A DNA stretch of 64,000 nucleotides. It comes from Salinibacterium hongtaonis (GTDB lineage: Bacteria; Actinomycetota; Actinomycetes; Actinomycetales; Microbacteriaceae). The notes below the pieces were generated by a model that did no database searches, had not been told where the DNA came from, and worked only from the letters and a program-made list of their open reading frames with translations. The DNA is taken from NCBI RefSeq assembly GCF_003065485.1, contig NZ_CP026951.1:2728001-2792000 (forward strand). Reading direction: 5' to 3'. Below, one piece after another: positions 24,890 to 33,473 of this stretch (position 1 is the stretch's first letter; each line of letters starts with the position of its first letter). A program made the translations under genes and the position numbers.

Positions 24890-25329
24890 GGCGTTGTCCC
24901 TTCTGTCTCGTGCTTGTCGCGGTGCCAGGTGGTCGATGCGAGCTCGTCGAGCAGTGCCTGCTCGGCGACCAGGTCTTCTGCCGCGACCTTCTGGTCGTGC
25001 TTGATTTCGAGCTTTTCGAGGCTGAGTGCTGCTGCCCGTGCCCGGGAGAATTCCTCGCCGGCCGCAGAGGCTTGCGACCGCAGCTCGCTTTCGAGCGAGG
25101 TGAGATCAGAGAGCGCACTGCGCATCGACGCCCTGCCGGCCGCCATCGCATAGAGAGTCGCCGTGCTTGTGACGTCGGTCGGAATCCCGCCCAGCGCGAT
25201 GCGAGCGCGCTCCTGACTCACAGAGTTCTCGTCGAGGCGTCCGCGCACAGACGAGAGTTCGCCCGCGGCGAGCTCCTGCTGCAGGTGCCGGAGCCTGAGC
25301 AGACCGGCAAGGGAAAATTCGCGACTCAT
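24886..25329 (-). CDS. fliJ: Flagellar export protein FliJ
   Basis: A 147-residue coiled-coil protein (heptad-like helices across nearly the whole length: LRLRHLQQELAAGELSSVRGRL, then SALSDLTSLESELRSQASAAGEEFSRARAA). This fits FliJ, the ATPase-ring stalk between FliI and FlhA. Sequence conservation in this family is low, so the call relies on shape and on the position between fliI and fliK. The start at 25329 overlaps the fliI stop by 4 bp. Confidence 0.82.
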   Translation of the reverse strand: MSREFSLAGLLRLRHLQQELAAGELSSVRGRLDENSVSQERARIALGGIPTDVTSTATLYAMAAGRASMRSALSDLTSLESELRSQASAAGEEFSRARAAALSLEKLEIKHDQKVAAEDLVAEQALLDELASTTWHRDKHETEGTTP

Positions 25330-26681
25330 GCTGCGACCCCCAACTGCCGAACGAGTTCGGAGAGTGCACGCCACGAATCCTCGGCACCGCACCTCTGATC
25401 CATGCCCTGCTGCAGAAACGCGGCGATCGCTGCCTCATTGTCGACAGCGGCATCCACAAGGGGGTTGCTGCCCCGCTGATAGGCGCCGACGTCGAGAAGA
25501 TCCTGTGCGGATGCTCTGGCGGCCAGCACGCGCCGCAGCGATGTCGCGAGGCGGGTGCGCTCGGCGGGGTTCACTCTGCTGGCCACGCGACTCACCGAGC
25601 CGAGGGCATCTACGGAGGGAAAATGGCCGGTGATGGCGAGCTTGCGATCGAGCACGACGTGCCCGTCGAGAATGCTTCTGGCCGAGTCGGCGATGGGTTC
25701 ATTGTGGTCATCGCCGTCGACGAGCACGGTGTAGAGCCCCGTCACCGACCCGCGCTCCGCGGTGCCGGCACGCTCCAGGAGCTGTGCGAGCAGAGAGAAC
25801 GTGGATGGCGGGTAGCCGCGAGTTGCGGGCGGCTCGCCGACCGAGAGTCCGATCTCGCGCTGCGCCATGGCCACGCGGGTAAGGGAGTCCATCATGAGAG
25901 TGACGTCGCTGCCGCCATCGCGAAACGACTCGGCGATGCGGGTGGCCACAAAGGCTGCGCGCAGCCGCATGAGGGCCGGCTCGTCAGAGGTGGATACGAC
26001 CACGATCGAGCGAGCGAGACCCTCTGGCCCCAGGTCGTCTTCGAGAAACTCGCGTACTTCGCGCCCGCGCTCTCCGACCAGAGCGATCACAGAGACTTCG
26101 GCCTCGGTGCCCCTCGCGATCATGGAGAGCAGCGAGGATTTGCCGACGCCCGACCCGGCGAACAGCCCGAGACGCTGACCCCGGCCCACCGTGGTGAGGG
26201 TGTCGAGCACTCGAACGCCGAGCGCGAGCGGGGTGTCGATTCTGGCGCGATCGAGAGCCGCGGGGGTTTCGTGGTCGAGGGGAACCCATCCGTCGCTCGC
26301 GAGGGGTCCCTTGCCGTCGATCGGGCGGCCGAGTCCGTCGAGCACGCGCCCGAGGAGGCCGGTCCCCGTGGGGACGAGGATGGGGCGGCCGTGCGGGCGG
26401 GCGGGGGCTCCCGGAACGATGCCGTTCATGCGCCCGAGGGGCATGCATCGCACGCCGTCGCGGGTGGTTGCGATGACTTCGACGTCGACCGAGGCACCGT
26501 CTCCCACGCTGATGAGCTCGCCGACAGCGCACTCGACTCCCACGATGTCGAGGCCGAGTCCAACGACAGACGAGACTCGGCCGACCCGCTGCGGACGGGC
26601 TGCCCTCAGAGCGTCGGAGAGTCGCGCGTCGGCACGACGGCGAACCGCCGATGCCGGTGTCTGCGCTGCGGTCGTTGTCAT
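25326..26681 (-). CDS. fliI: Flagellum-specific ATPase FliI
   Basis: A 451-residue type III export ATPase related to F1-beta. The Walker A loop FAGSGVGKS is at residues 174-182. LVGERGREVREFLEDDLG, MMDSLTRVAMAQREIGLSVGEPPATRGYPPS and SVTGLYTVLVDGDDHNEPIADSARSILDGHVVL are the family signatures and all intact. It drives export-substrate unloading together with FliH and FliJ. The start overlaps the fliH stop by 1 bp. Confidence 0.97.
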   Translation of the reverse strand: MTTTAAQTPASAVRRRADARLSDALRAARPQRVGRVSSVVGLGLDIVGVECAVGELISVGDGASVDVEVIATTRDGVRCMPLGRMNGIVPGAPARPHGRPILVPTGTGLLGRVLDGLGRPIDGKGPLASDGWVPLDHETPAALDRARIDTPLALGVRVLDTLTTVGRGQRLGLFAGSGVGKSSLLSMIARGTEAEVSVIALVGERGREVREFLEDDLGPEGLARSIVVVSTSDEPALMRLRAAFVATRIAESFRDGGSDVTLMMDSLTRVAMAQREIGLSVGEPPATRGYPPSTFSLLAQLLERAGTAERGSVTGLYTVLVDGDDHNEPIADSARSILDGHVVLDRKLAITGHFPSVDALGSVSRVASRVNPAERTRLATSLRRVLAARASAQDLLDVGAYQRGSNPLVDAAVDNEAAIAAFLQQGMDQRCGAEDSWRALSELVRQLGVAA

Positions 26682-27289
26682 CAGTTTGCGGGTCCCTCAA
26701 TCAGCGCGGTGCGTGCGCGGGAGATTGCGGAGGAGATGCGGGCGTCGAGGTACCCTTCGGCGAAATCTGCAATGGCATCGCCGGGGGCCACGCTCGCGTC
26801 GGCGGAGTAGGTGATGCCGTCGACGATGCAGTCATCTTCGAGCGCGGCAAGGGTGCTGGGGTGCATCCGCAGAACAAGAATTGTGGTGGGGTCCACATCG
26901 CGGAGCGCCCGCGTGACGGCGGCCCGCGCTGAACGCGGAGCGTCGCTGAGTTCGATGCCGATAATCGACTCTGCGAGATCGATCGCACCCGTCGCGATGA
27001 GCTGGTGTGCCTCGTCGAGCACGGGTGCTGTCCGAGCGTTGACGGCGGCGATCGCGGCACGAAGGAGCGCGATATGGGATTCGTTGCGCTCCTGAGCCAG
27101 TGCGGCTATCGCCGCGCGCTCAGCGGCCTCGGCCCGGCGCTCCCGGTCGAGGGCAACCTCGGCGGCTCGGAGCCCTGCTGCATACCCCGCAGCGTGGCCG
27201 CGGGTGCGTGCCTGCTCCTCAGCAGCCTCGGCGTTGGATCCGCCCAGGTCGGGAAAGTTCACGAGGGAGAACTGGGTTCTAGTAGACAA
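26681..27289 (-). CDS. fliH: Flagellar assembly protein FliH
   Basis: About 202 residues. An alanine/glutamate-rich helix (ARTRGHAAGYAAGLRAAEVALDRERRAEAAERAA) is followed by the V-ATPase-E-like C-terminal domain (AHQLIATGAIDLAESIIGIEL, then VLRMHPSTLAALEDD). FliH is the peripheral stalk that regulates FliI. The frame stays open upstream across fliG. The most plausible start is a TTG at 27289, preceded by GAGGA and overlapping the fliG stop by 11 bp, giving MSTRTQFSLVNFPDL. A GTG at 27262 is the alternative. Confidence 0.85.
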   Translation of the reverse strand: MSTRTQFSLVNFPDLGGSNAEAAEEQARTRGHAAGYAAGLRAAEVALDRERRAEAAERAAIAALAQERNESHIALLRAAIAAVNARTAPVLDEAHQLIATGAIDLAESIIGIELSDAPRSARAAVTRALRDVDPTTILVLRMHPSTLAALEDDCIVDGITYSADASVAPGDAIADFAEGYLDARISSAISRARTALIEGPAN

Positions 27290-28304
27290 GCTCTTCCTCC
27301 TCTGTGCGCTGAACCGTGATGGCACCCTGCGACTCGAGGTCGCGGATCGCACGCACGATTTCGGATCGCGCCTCTTCGACCTGCGAGAGCCGCACGGGGC
27401 CAAGCGCCGAGATCTCGTCGTCGAGGATCTCGCGGTTGCGCTCCGAAAGGTTTCCCCGAATGACTTCGATCACGTTTTCTGGGCTGCCCTTCATGGCAAT
27501 TGCCAGAACAGCCGCGTCGATACCGCGCAGCACGTGCTGCACGTCCTTGCGCTCGAGCTTGACGATGTCCGCGAAGGTGAGCATGCGCGAGCGAACCTCT
27601 TCTGCGAGATCGGGGTCGCGCTCGTCGAGCGCCTCGAGCAGTTCGCGCTCGGTGGCAACGCTCGAGCGGTTGATGATGTCAACGAGAGGCTGTACTCCTC
27701 CGACGATCTCCACTGAGTCGCGGGTCGACACGACGGCTCCAGCCCTCACCTTGAGGGTGTCGGCCACGACGCGAACGGCCTCGGGTGCGGCGCTGCCCAT
27801 CATGGCGATGCAGTGGGCGACCTCGGTGCGCTTGTTGTCGTCGAGGCCCGTGAGAATCATGGAGGCCTGCTCCGGCCGCAGGTGCGCTAGCACGAGGGCA
27901 ACCGTCTGCGGCAGCTCACCATCGAGCAGGGTGACAACCTGGCTCGCATCAACGGCCTCGAGAAACTCGAATGCTTTGCCGGCCATCGACGAGGCGACAC
28001 GGCTCATGAGCCCCGCGGCGCGCTCGGCTCCGAAGGATGCTTCGAGCAGTCCCACCGCGATGTCGCGTCCGCCGCGAGCGTTGATTCCGCCGCCGCGCAC
28101 CGTGAGGGCGTGGAACTCGCCGATCGCGCGCTCGGCGACAAGCGAGTCGACCTTCTTGAGGCGAACGATCTCGGCGACGATCTCCTCGGCCTCTGAGTCC
28201 GTGAACTGCTTGAGGACTTCTGCAGCCTTCGCGCTATCCAGGTTCATCAGCACGACCGCCACCTTTTGGGTGCCGGTCAGGCCTTCTACTGCGGTATCGG
28301 TCAT
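27279..28304 (-). CDS. fliG: Flagellar motor switch protein FliG
   Basis: A 341-residue rotor protein. LTGTQKVAVVLMNLDSAKAAEVLKQF opens the N-terminal FliF-binding domain, EHPQ-type motif appears as the region around LRPEQASMILTGL, and the C-terminal torque-generating domain includes MLTFADIVKLERKDVQHVLRGIDAAVLAIAMKG and the charged ISALGPVRLSQVEEARSEIV helix. Length is normal. It overlaps fliF by ATGA. Confidence 0.97.
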   Translation of the reverse strand: MTDTAVEGLTGTQKVAVVLMNLDSAKAAEVLKQFTDSEAEEIVAEIVRLKKVDSLVAERAIGEFHALTVRGGGINARGGRDIAVGLLEASFGAERAAGLMSRVASSMAGKAFEFLEAVDASQVVTLLDGELPQTVALVLAHLRPEQASMILTGLDDNKRTEVAHCIAMMGSAAPEAVRVVADTLKVRAGAVVSTRDSVEIVGGVQPLVDIINRSSVATERELLEALDERDPDLAEEVRSRMLTFADIVKLERKDVQHVLRGIDAAVLAIAMKGSPENVIEVIRGNLSERNREILDDEISALGPVRLSQVEEARSEIVRAIRDLESQGAITVQRTEEEELVY

Positions 28305-29890
28305 CGGGTCGGCCTTACGTCGTCCATCAGGCCGCGCAAGAACTCAGCGGTCTTCTGGGGGTCGCGCATGGCGAGGGCCTCGATCTCGGCCTTCTGCCGC
28401 TCCGCGTCTGCGACGACGGGGATCGGCAGGTCGCCAGCGAGCAGCTCGATGGGCGGGGCTGACGCGTTGATCTGCATGGGAACAGTGGGGGCGTCGAGGA
28501 TGTCAGAGAGCTTGGCGAGCTCGCCAGCCTCCCTCGCGGCCTGGCGACGCCGGGCCATCATGACGAGTCCGATCACGATCGGCAGAACGATTCCGGCGAC
28601 GATCACAGCAACGGTCGCAAGCTGCATAATGCGATCCTGCGTCGCTGCCGCCTCGGCTGCGGCGAGCGCCTCGGATGCCGCTATTGCGCCTGTCGCGTTG
28701 AACGCCATGACTTCGACGGCCACGGAGTCGCCCCGCTCGTCGTTGATGCCCGCCGCCGCGGCAACGAGCTCACGAATAGAGGGGACGCTCAACCCCGCGA
28801 TGGCCTCTTCGTTGACGGCCACGGAGACCGTCTGACGGGTCACCGCCCCCGCCGGGATGACACGGGATTCGGTGACCTTGTTGATGGCATTGTTGCGGGT
28901 GGTCGACTCGGAGGAGAAGAGACCGGAGTCGGCGCCCCCGGGAACTGCGATGTTGTCGGGGCCGAGCACACCGCCGACGGCTCCGCCAGCAGCACCGGAG
29001 GTGTAGTTCTCGGTGTCGGTCGACTCGTTGATCACGGGGTTGTCGAGCGGGGCGGTGTACGTCTCTTCGAGGCGCTCTGCCGACTCGTAGCTCATGTCGG
29101 CGGCCACAACCACGCTGGCGTTACCGGGGCCGACAACCTTATCGAGCATGGCCTGCACGGCACCCTGCACGCGCTGTTCGTAGTCGCTGGCCTGCTTGTC
29201 CGCACTGCCGGTCGCCCCGGCGCCCACGGCAGAAAGAACGGTGCCCTCTGCATCGATCACGGCGACATCCGTCGACTTCATGCCCTCGATCGATGCCGAG
29301 GTGAGGTGCACGATGGCCTGAACCTGTTCGTTGCTGAGGCTCACGCCCCGATCCGTTTCGACAAAGACCGAAGCGGTGGGGCTCTGCGTCTGCGATACGA
29401 ACACGGTCTCTTCGGGGATGGCGAGACGAACAGACGCCGTGCGCACGCCCTTGAGCGCGCCAATTGTGGAGGCGAGCTCGCCCTCAAGTGCGCGCTTATA
29501 GGTCACCGACTGCTGAAACTCAGAGCTGGTCACGCCCATGTCATCGAGCAGGGAGTAGCCGCCCGTGCTGGCGGAGGGTAGGCCCGCCGCTGCCGCCGCG
29601 AGGCGCTGCTCATAGACGTTGCCCTCTGGCACAAGAATCGTGGATCCACCATCCGTGAGCTGGTACTCGACGCTTCCGGCGCGTAGCTGCTCGACGACAG
29701 CACTCGCATCCGATGCCGACAGCCCCGTGAAGAGGGGCGTATATGCGGGCTTGCTGAGCCACACCCCGAGGCCGGCGATACCCAGCACGAGCACGGCGAC
29801 ACCGATGAGCGCGATCGTGCGCTGCGCAATCGTGAACTCGCGAATGGCCGCGACGAGACGGCCAAAGGCCGACGTGATCTGGGCGGGCAT
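28301..29890 (-). CDS. fliF: Flagellar MS-ring protein FliF
   Basis: A 529-residue MS-ring subunit. The first membrane helix lies at residues 22-46 and the second at about 433-455. Ring-building motifs include YTPLFTGLSASDASAVVEQL and VARALEGELASTIGALKGV-type sequence (YKRALEGELASTIGALKGVR). The periplasmic RBM3 region and the FliG-binding C-terminus (DPQKTAEFLRGLMDD) are present. It overlaps fliE by 1 bp. Confidence 0.97.
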   Translation of the reverse strand: MPAQITSAFGRLVAAIREFTIAQRTIALIGVAVLVLGIAGLGVWLSKPAYTPLFTGLSASDASAVVEQLRAGSVEYQLTDGGSTILVPEGNVYEQRLAAAAAGLPSASTGGYSLLDDMGVTSSEFQQSVTYKRALEGELASTIGALKGVRTASVRLAIPEETVFVSQTQSPTASVFVETDRGVSLSNEQVQAIVHLTSASIEGMKSTDVAVIDAEGTVLSAVGAGATGSADKQASDYEQRVQGAVQAMLDKVVGPGNASVVVAADMSYESAERLEETYTAPLDNPVINESTDTENYTSGAAGGAVGGVLGPDNIAVPGGADSGLFSSESTTRNNAINKVTESRVIPAGAVTRQTVSVAVNEEAIAGLSVPSIRELVAAAAGINDERGDSVAVEVMAFNATGAIAASEALAAAEAAATQDRIMQLATVAVIVAGIVLPIVIGLVMMARRRQAAREAGELAKLSDILDAPTVPMQINASAPPIELLAGDLPIPVVADAERQKAEIEALAMRDPQKTAEFLRGLMDDVRPTR

Positions 29891-30216
29891 CAGGCCTGCA
29901 TCCTCATAATCTCGTTGAACGCGTCAACACCCTTGTTGCGAACAGCGGCGACGAGTTCAAGCGTTACCTGAGCGCGGGTCGATGCAATGGTGGCGTCGTG
30001 AATGTCGGCGAGGTCGCCGCTCACGGCCTTGATGGCCAACTCGTTTGAGGTGGACTGCAGCGAGCGCAGATCATCGACGACGCCGCCGAGCGTCGCCTGA
30101 AAGTTGCTGGCGCTCGGGGCATTGCTGGCTGCGGTCGCTGCCTGCAGGTCGAGGCCGTCGGTGAGCGCGGCAGCCGGGTTGATGCCCGAGAGTGCGCCGA
30201 TGCTGGGGATGGACAT
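29890..30216 (-). CDS. fliE: Flagellar hook-basal body protein FliE
   Basis: A 108-residue FliE. ASNFQATLGGVVDDLRSLQSTSNELAIKAVSGDLADIHDATIASTRAQVTLELVAAVRNKGVDAFNEIMRMQ contains the family's helical core, notably the ending EIMRMQA. FliE joins the MS ring to the rod. The ATG shares a base with the flgC stop codon. Confidence 0.94.
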   Translation of the reverse strand: MSIPSIGALSGINPAAALTDGLDLQAATAASNAPSASNFQATLGGVVDDLRSLQSTSNELAIKAVSGDLADIHDATIASTRAQVTLELVAAVRNKGVDAFNEIMRMQA

Positions 30217-30608
30217 TACGACCTGCCGATCTGAATTGCAGCCTGGTAGCTTTCCTTCGCCCGGTCGACGACCGCAGCGTTTGCCTGGTATCCCCGCTGC
30301 GCCATGATGAGTTGGCCCATCTGGCTCGCGAGGTCGATGTCGGGGTAGCGCACATAGCCGGCTTCGTCGGCGAGCGGATGCTCCGGTTCGTAGACGAGGC
30401 GGCCTTCGGCATCGCCGTAGGCCGCGCCCTGCACATAGACGCCCGTGGTGCCTTCGCCCGCCTGAGCGACCACGTAGCGGGCGCGGAACGCTTCACCGTC
30501 GGTCGATGCGGCCGTGTTGACGTTGGCCAGGTTGTCCGAAACGGCGTCGAGCCACTTGCGGTGAACGGTGAGCGCTGTGCCGGCGATGCCGATTGCGTCG
30601 AATGTCAT
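30216..30608 (-). CDS. flgC: Flagellar proximal rod protein FlgC
   Basis: A 130-residue rod protein. The N-terminal helix TALTVHRKWLDAVSDNLANVNTA and the C-terminal DIDLASQMGQLIMAQRGYQANAAVVDRAKESYQAAIQIG match FlgC end to end. The central YVQGAAYGDAEGRLVYEPEHPLADEAGYVRYP carries the usual P-HP-AD-GYV pattern. It is 14 bp after flgB. Confidence 0.95.
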   Translation of the reverse strand: MTFDAIGIAGTALTVHRKWLDAVSDNLANVNTAASTDGEAFRARYVVAQAGEGTTGVYVQGAAYGDAEGRLVYEPEHPLADEAGYVRYPDIDLASQMGQLIMAQRGYQANAAVVDRAKESYQAAIQIGRS

Positions 30609-30622
30609 GGTCGTTTCTCCGC

Positions 30623-30970
30623 CTAACTGGTGCGCATTGCCGAGCGAAGGCTCGTGAACTGGCCCTCAACCGCGCGGGCAGCGAACTGGTATCGCAGCAC
30701 GGTGTCGATGTTCGAAAGAGTCTCGGTGTCGAGGTTGACGTTGTTGCCGTTGAGCTGCGTCGGCTCGAGCGAGTCTGCTGTTGTCGCGGTCGTGGCTCCG
30801 TTGCCGCTGCGAACAGAGTCGGCGAGCGCGGCTTCGAAGAGCACGCGCTTGGCCTTGTAGTCAGGCGTATTCACATTGGCGATGTTGTTGGCAATGGTGC
30901 GCTGGCGCAGCGATAGCCCATCAAGGGCACTGCCGAGGGCAAGTGAGGTCACCGAATCGAACACAAGCAT
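30623..30970 (-). CDS. flgB: Flagellar rod protein FlgB
   Basis: A 115-residue rod protein and the first gene of the long operon. LDGLSLRQRTIANNIANVNTPDYKAKRVLFEAAL is the classical N-terminal rod motif, and NLDTETLSNIDTVLRYQFAARAVEGQFTSLRSAM the C-terminal half. A sigma-28-type promoter (31041-31068) lies 71 bp upstream of its start codon. Confidence 0.95.
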   Translation of the reverse strand: MLVFDSVTSLALGSALDGLSLRQRTIANNIANVNTPDYKAKRVLFEAALADSVRSGNGATTATTADSLEPTQLNGNNVNLDTETLSNIDTVLRYQFAARAVEGQFTSLRSAMRTS

Positions 30971-31040
30971 CCCGTTTCATGGAATTCGACGTCGGCCGAT
31001 CCATGGCCTTGTGAGGTGAGCGATCCCTGCTCTTCCTCAG

Positions 31041-31068
31041 CTATCGGCACCTCGCGTCGAATGCGTTA
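31041..31068 (-). promoter_or_regulatory. Sigma-28-type promoter upstream of flgB
   Basis: On the minus strand: TAAC, 16 bp, GCCGATAG. The -10 block is identical to the other three sites in the window; the spacer is 1 bp longer. It would drive the flgB-to-csrA operon of about 20 kb, meaning rod and export genes are under the motility sigma factor here, or share it with another promoter. Confidence 0.68.
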
Positions 31069-31104
31069 GGCATTTGTGCAAAATTGATGATGTTTGGGGC
31101 GTTA

Positions 31105-31160
31105 GGTGGCGGAGTTCAGGTGGCCGACTTCAGGTGGCAGAGTTCAGGCAGCGAAGTTCA
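31105..31160. repeat. Four tandem 14-bp repeats after the FliT-position gene
   Basis: Four adjacent units, GGTGGCGGAGTTCA, GGTGGCCGACTTCA, GGTGGCAGAGTTCA and GGCAGCGAAGTTCA, start at 31105, 31119, 31133 and 31147. The last unit supplies the TGA stop (minus strand) of the gene ending at 31158, and every unit repeats that stop. The array ends 37 bp before the flgB promoter. Confidence 0.8.
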
Positions 31161-31472
31161 GCCGGCGACGTCGAGATATACCGAGCGCTCGACGAGCTGC
31201 GCCGTGGGCACGCTCCGCAGCGCCGCAAGGTGGCGTCCTGTTCCCAGGCGTTCCTCATCGAGTCGCGCGAGCATCCGCTGCTGTCGCTCTACAAGATCCC
31301 GCGCCCTGCCAACGAGTTCCGGCGGCAACTGACCAAGCCCTACAGGCGCAGTCCATTTGCCGCTGGCCCGGCTCACGTCGTCGGCAACGGTGAGTTCGCG
31401 CTCGAGCTCGTCGAGAGTGTCGGACCAGGCGGTGAAGGTGCCAGAGGGGAGGCTTGTCGTGGTCGGGTTCAC
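31158..31472 (-). CDS. Hypothetical flagellar protein in fliT position
   Basis: A 104-residue, mostly helical protein 21 bp after fliS. It contains two charged helices (WSDTLDELERELTVADDVSRA, and LVGRARDLVERQQRMLARLDEERLGTGRHL). Size, helicity and position after fliD-fliS match FliT-type chaperones, but no sequence signature confirms this. Its stop codon lies in the last unit of a 14-bp repeat array. Confidence 0.7.
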   Translation of the reverse strand: MNPTTTSLPSGTFTAWSDTLDELERELTVADDVSRASGKWTAPVGLGQLPPELVGRARDLVERQQRMLARLDEERLGTGRHLAALRSVPTAQLVERSVYLDVAG

Positions 31473-31493
31473 GGGGTGCTTTCGAGGTGGTGG

Positions 31494-31964
31494 TTAAGCC
31501 ACGCCGAGGGTGCCACGGGCGGTCGGGATGCTCGCCGTCACCGACTCGGGGGCCTGGGCCGCTGCCTCATGCCAGGTCTGGCGCAGCGGTTCGAGCAACT
31601 GGATGCACACGCGAGTGCTGTCGACATCGCGATGCGTGTTGGCATAGATCAGCGCACGCGTGGCGAAGGTATATACGCCCATAAGACCCTCCGCCCCATC
31701 CCAGGCGTCAACCCGCAGCGACGAGGTCAGCTCGGTGAGAATGTCCTGGGCGTGAAGAAGCTGCTCAGAGGCGCCCGCCCAGTCCTGGATGTCTTGGGCG
31801 ACTTCTGCCCGCTGCAGGTCGAGCAGGAGTCGGTCATAGAGCATGGTGAGCAGCCGGGCGGGGGAGGCAGACAGCACGGCATCGCGGTTGTAGGCCGCCC
31901 GCTTGGCTCGCTCGACGCCGAGCTGCCCGCCGAGGGGAGAGTGGTGTCCCATTGTCATGGTCAT
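31494..31964 (-). CDS. fliS: Flagellin export chaperone FliS
   Basis: A 156-residue FliS. AKRAAYNRDAVLSASPARLLTMLYDRLLLDLQRAE is the conserved helical start, then LLHAQDILTELTSSLRVDAW and MGVYTFATRALIYANTHRD. FliS binds the C-terminus of flagellin in the cytoplasm and delivers it to FlhA. It overlaps fliD by 4 bp. Internal ATGs at codons 3 and 5 make the exact start uncertain. The C-terminal 20 residues are low complexity. Confidence 0.93.
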   Translation of the reverse strand: MTMTMGHHSPLGGQLGVERAKRAAYNRDAVLSASPARLLTMLYDRLLLDLQRAEVAQDIQDWAGASEQLLHAQDILTELTSSLRVDAWDGAEGLMGVYTFATRALIYANTHRDVDSTRVCIQLLEPLRQTWHEAAAQAPESVTASIPTARGTLGVA

Positions 31965-33337
31965 TTCGTCGTGCCTCCTGATTTCGGGAGAGAAGCAATC
32001 TGAGAGTTGAGCCAGGTCATTTGTGCGTTCATGGCGCTCATGCGCACCTCTAGGGCTGAGTAAGTGCGCTGGAGCGTGGCCTCTCGGGCGGCGAGGCGGT
32101 CGTCCCAGCTTGCAACCTGCTCCGTGAGGCTCTTGGCGAGCGACTCTTGTCCGGTGATCTTCGCCGTCAACACTCCGTCGTACTTGTCGGACTGCTGTGT
32201 CGCGACATCCGCCACCCGCTTCGAGAGCCCCGCTATTGCGGCTTCAACCTTGGCAGGGTCTGAAGCGAGGGCCGCCGCAAACTTCTCGGCATCGAACTCG
32301 ATGGTGCCGTGCTTGGTGATGTTGATGCCGACATCTGCGGGGGAGTGGCCGTTGATCGGCATCGAGATCGCCGAGAGCAGGCTCTGTTTCGCCGAACGCA
32401 CGGTGCTGTCGCCCGAGAAGACTCCACCGGTCGTTGCTCCGTCGGTGCCAATAGAGACCTTGGTGCGGGCGTCGATGAAGGAGAAAATCTCCGTGAGAGA
32501 GGTGACGAGGTCCTGAGCGACCTTGGTCGCCCCTTCTACGTCGCGAGCAACGGTAAGAGTGACGGGGTTCGGGTCGGCTTTGGCCACCGTCACCGACACA
32601 CCGGGCAGCAGTGCCTCGAATGAGTTTGTGGCCGAGGTCACCGTCTGCGACGCGGCCGTTCCCGCCCACAGGGTGATTTCGGCATCCTGAGCCGCCGTGA
32701 TGATCGCGGCGCCGGGGGAGGCCAACACATCGACGGCCGTGGATGCTGCCACGTCTGCCGCAGTGCCCTGGTAGATCGAGAACCCAGAGGTCGCGCCCGT
32801 GGTGGTTCCGGTGAGCTGAAGCCTGAAGAGTGGGTCTCCGCTGCCGTCGAAACCCGAGGCCACCTTGAGCGCCCTGACTCCGACGCCTGCGTCATTGATG
32901 GCCTTGGCGACGTCGTCGAGCGACGAGGAGGCCGGGGCGATCTCCGTTGTGGTGCCGTTGCTGCCCACGATCGTGAGCGCCGGGGGCGTCGACCATTCGC
33001 GCATTGCCGCGGTGACACCGGACTGCGCCTGTGCGAGCTTGTCAACGACAAAATCGATCGATCCGGCTGCTGCGCCACTGCCTACGGTGGCCGTTGCGCC
33101 ATCCGAACTGGTCAGCGCGGTGTGCAGGTCGAGCGCCGTTGGCTTGGCCGCGGCTTTGGATAGGTCTCCCAGAGCAGCGATGCGCTGGTTGAGGGCCTGA
33201 AGCACCGTGACGATGCTGGTCGTGCGGGTTGCTTTGTTCTTGAGAAGCGTCTGGGGGACCGCTTCGATCTGCATCAGAGAGGCAATGAGTTCCTTTGTCG
33301 GAAGCCCACTGGCGAGGCCATCAAGCGAAATTCCCAT
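31961..33337 (-). CDS. fliD: Flagellar filament cap protein FliD
   Basis: A 458-residue cap protein. It starts MGISLDGLASGLPTKELIASLMQIEAVPQTLLKNK, the normal FliD N-terminal coiled-coil. GATSGFSIYQG-type domain D2/D3 sequence fills the middle. The C-terminal helix SLTEQVASWDDRLAAREATLQRTYSALEVRMSAMNAQMTWLNSQIASL is typical. The start at 33337 follows GGGGGAGGAAATC. It lies 136 bp downstream of fliC and heads a fliD-fliS-fliT-like unit; no separate promoter is evident. Confidence 0.95.
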   Translation of the reverse strand: MGISLDGLASGLPTKELIASLMQIEAVPQTLLKNKATRTTSIVTVLQALNQRIAALGDLSKAAAKPTALDLHTALTSSDGATATVGSGAAAGSIDFVVDKLAQAQSGVTAAMREWSTPPALTIVGSNGTTTEIAPASSSLDDVAKAINDAGVGVRALKVASGFDGSGDPLFRLQLTGTTTGATSGFSIYQGTAADVAASTAVDVLASPGAAIITAAQDAEITLWAGTAASQTVTSATNSFEALLPGVSVTVAKADPNPVTLTVARDVEGATKVAQDLVTSLTEIFSFIDARTKVSIGTDGATTGGVFSGDSTVRSAKQSLLSAISMPINGHSPADVGINITKHGTIEFDAEKFAAALASDPAKVEAAIAGLSKRVADVATQQSDKYDGVLTAKITGQESLAKSLTEQVASWDDRLAAREATLQRTYSALEVRMSAMNAQMTWLNSQIASLPKSGGTTK

Positions 33338-33473
33338 GATTTCCTCCCCCTGATTTGGTGTTAGGTGCGTGTGATGTAGGTGCGCGAATGTGACCAACAC
33401 CCGGTGGCAGCCGTGCAGCGAGATTCAGGCTCGCGCACCGCCGCCCCCGGGCGTTGGCTATTCACTGTGCTGG

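Noticed and set aside
22943-25004. Plus-strand open frames of over 400 codons opposite flgE, flgD and fliK
   Set aside because: They arise from GC-rich, Ala-rich coding on the minus strand. The real genes are identified by rod/hook and FliK domains.
25623-26810. A 395-codon plus-strand open frame opposite fliI
   Set aside because: FliI motifs on the minus strand are intact; the plus frame has no recognisable domain.
17135-26970. GCCGATAA-like sequences inside fliP (near 17140) and fliI/fliH (near 26960)
   Set aside because: They lie within coding sequence, code for conserved residues and have no TAAC at the correct distance.
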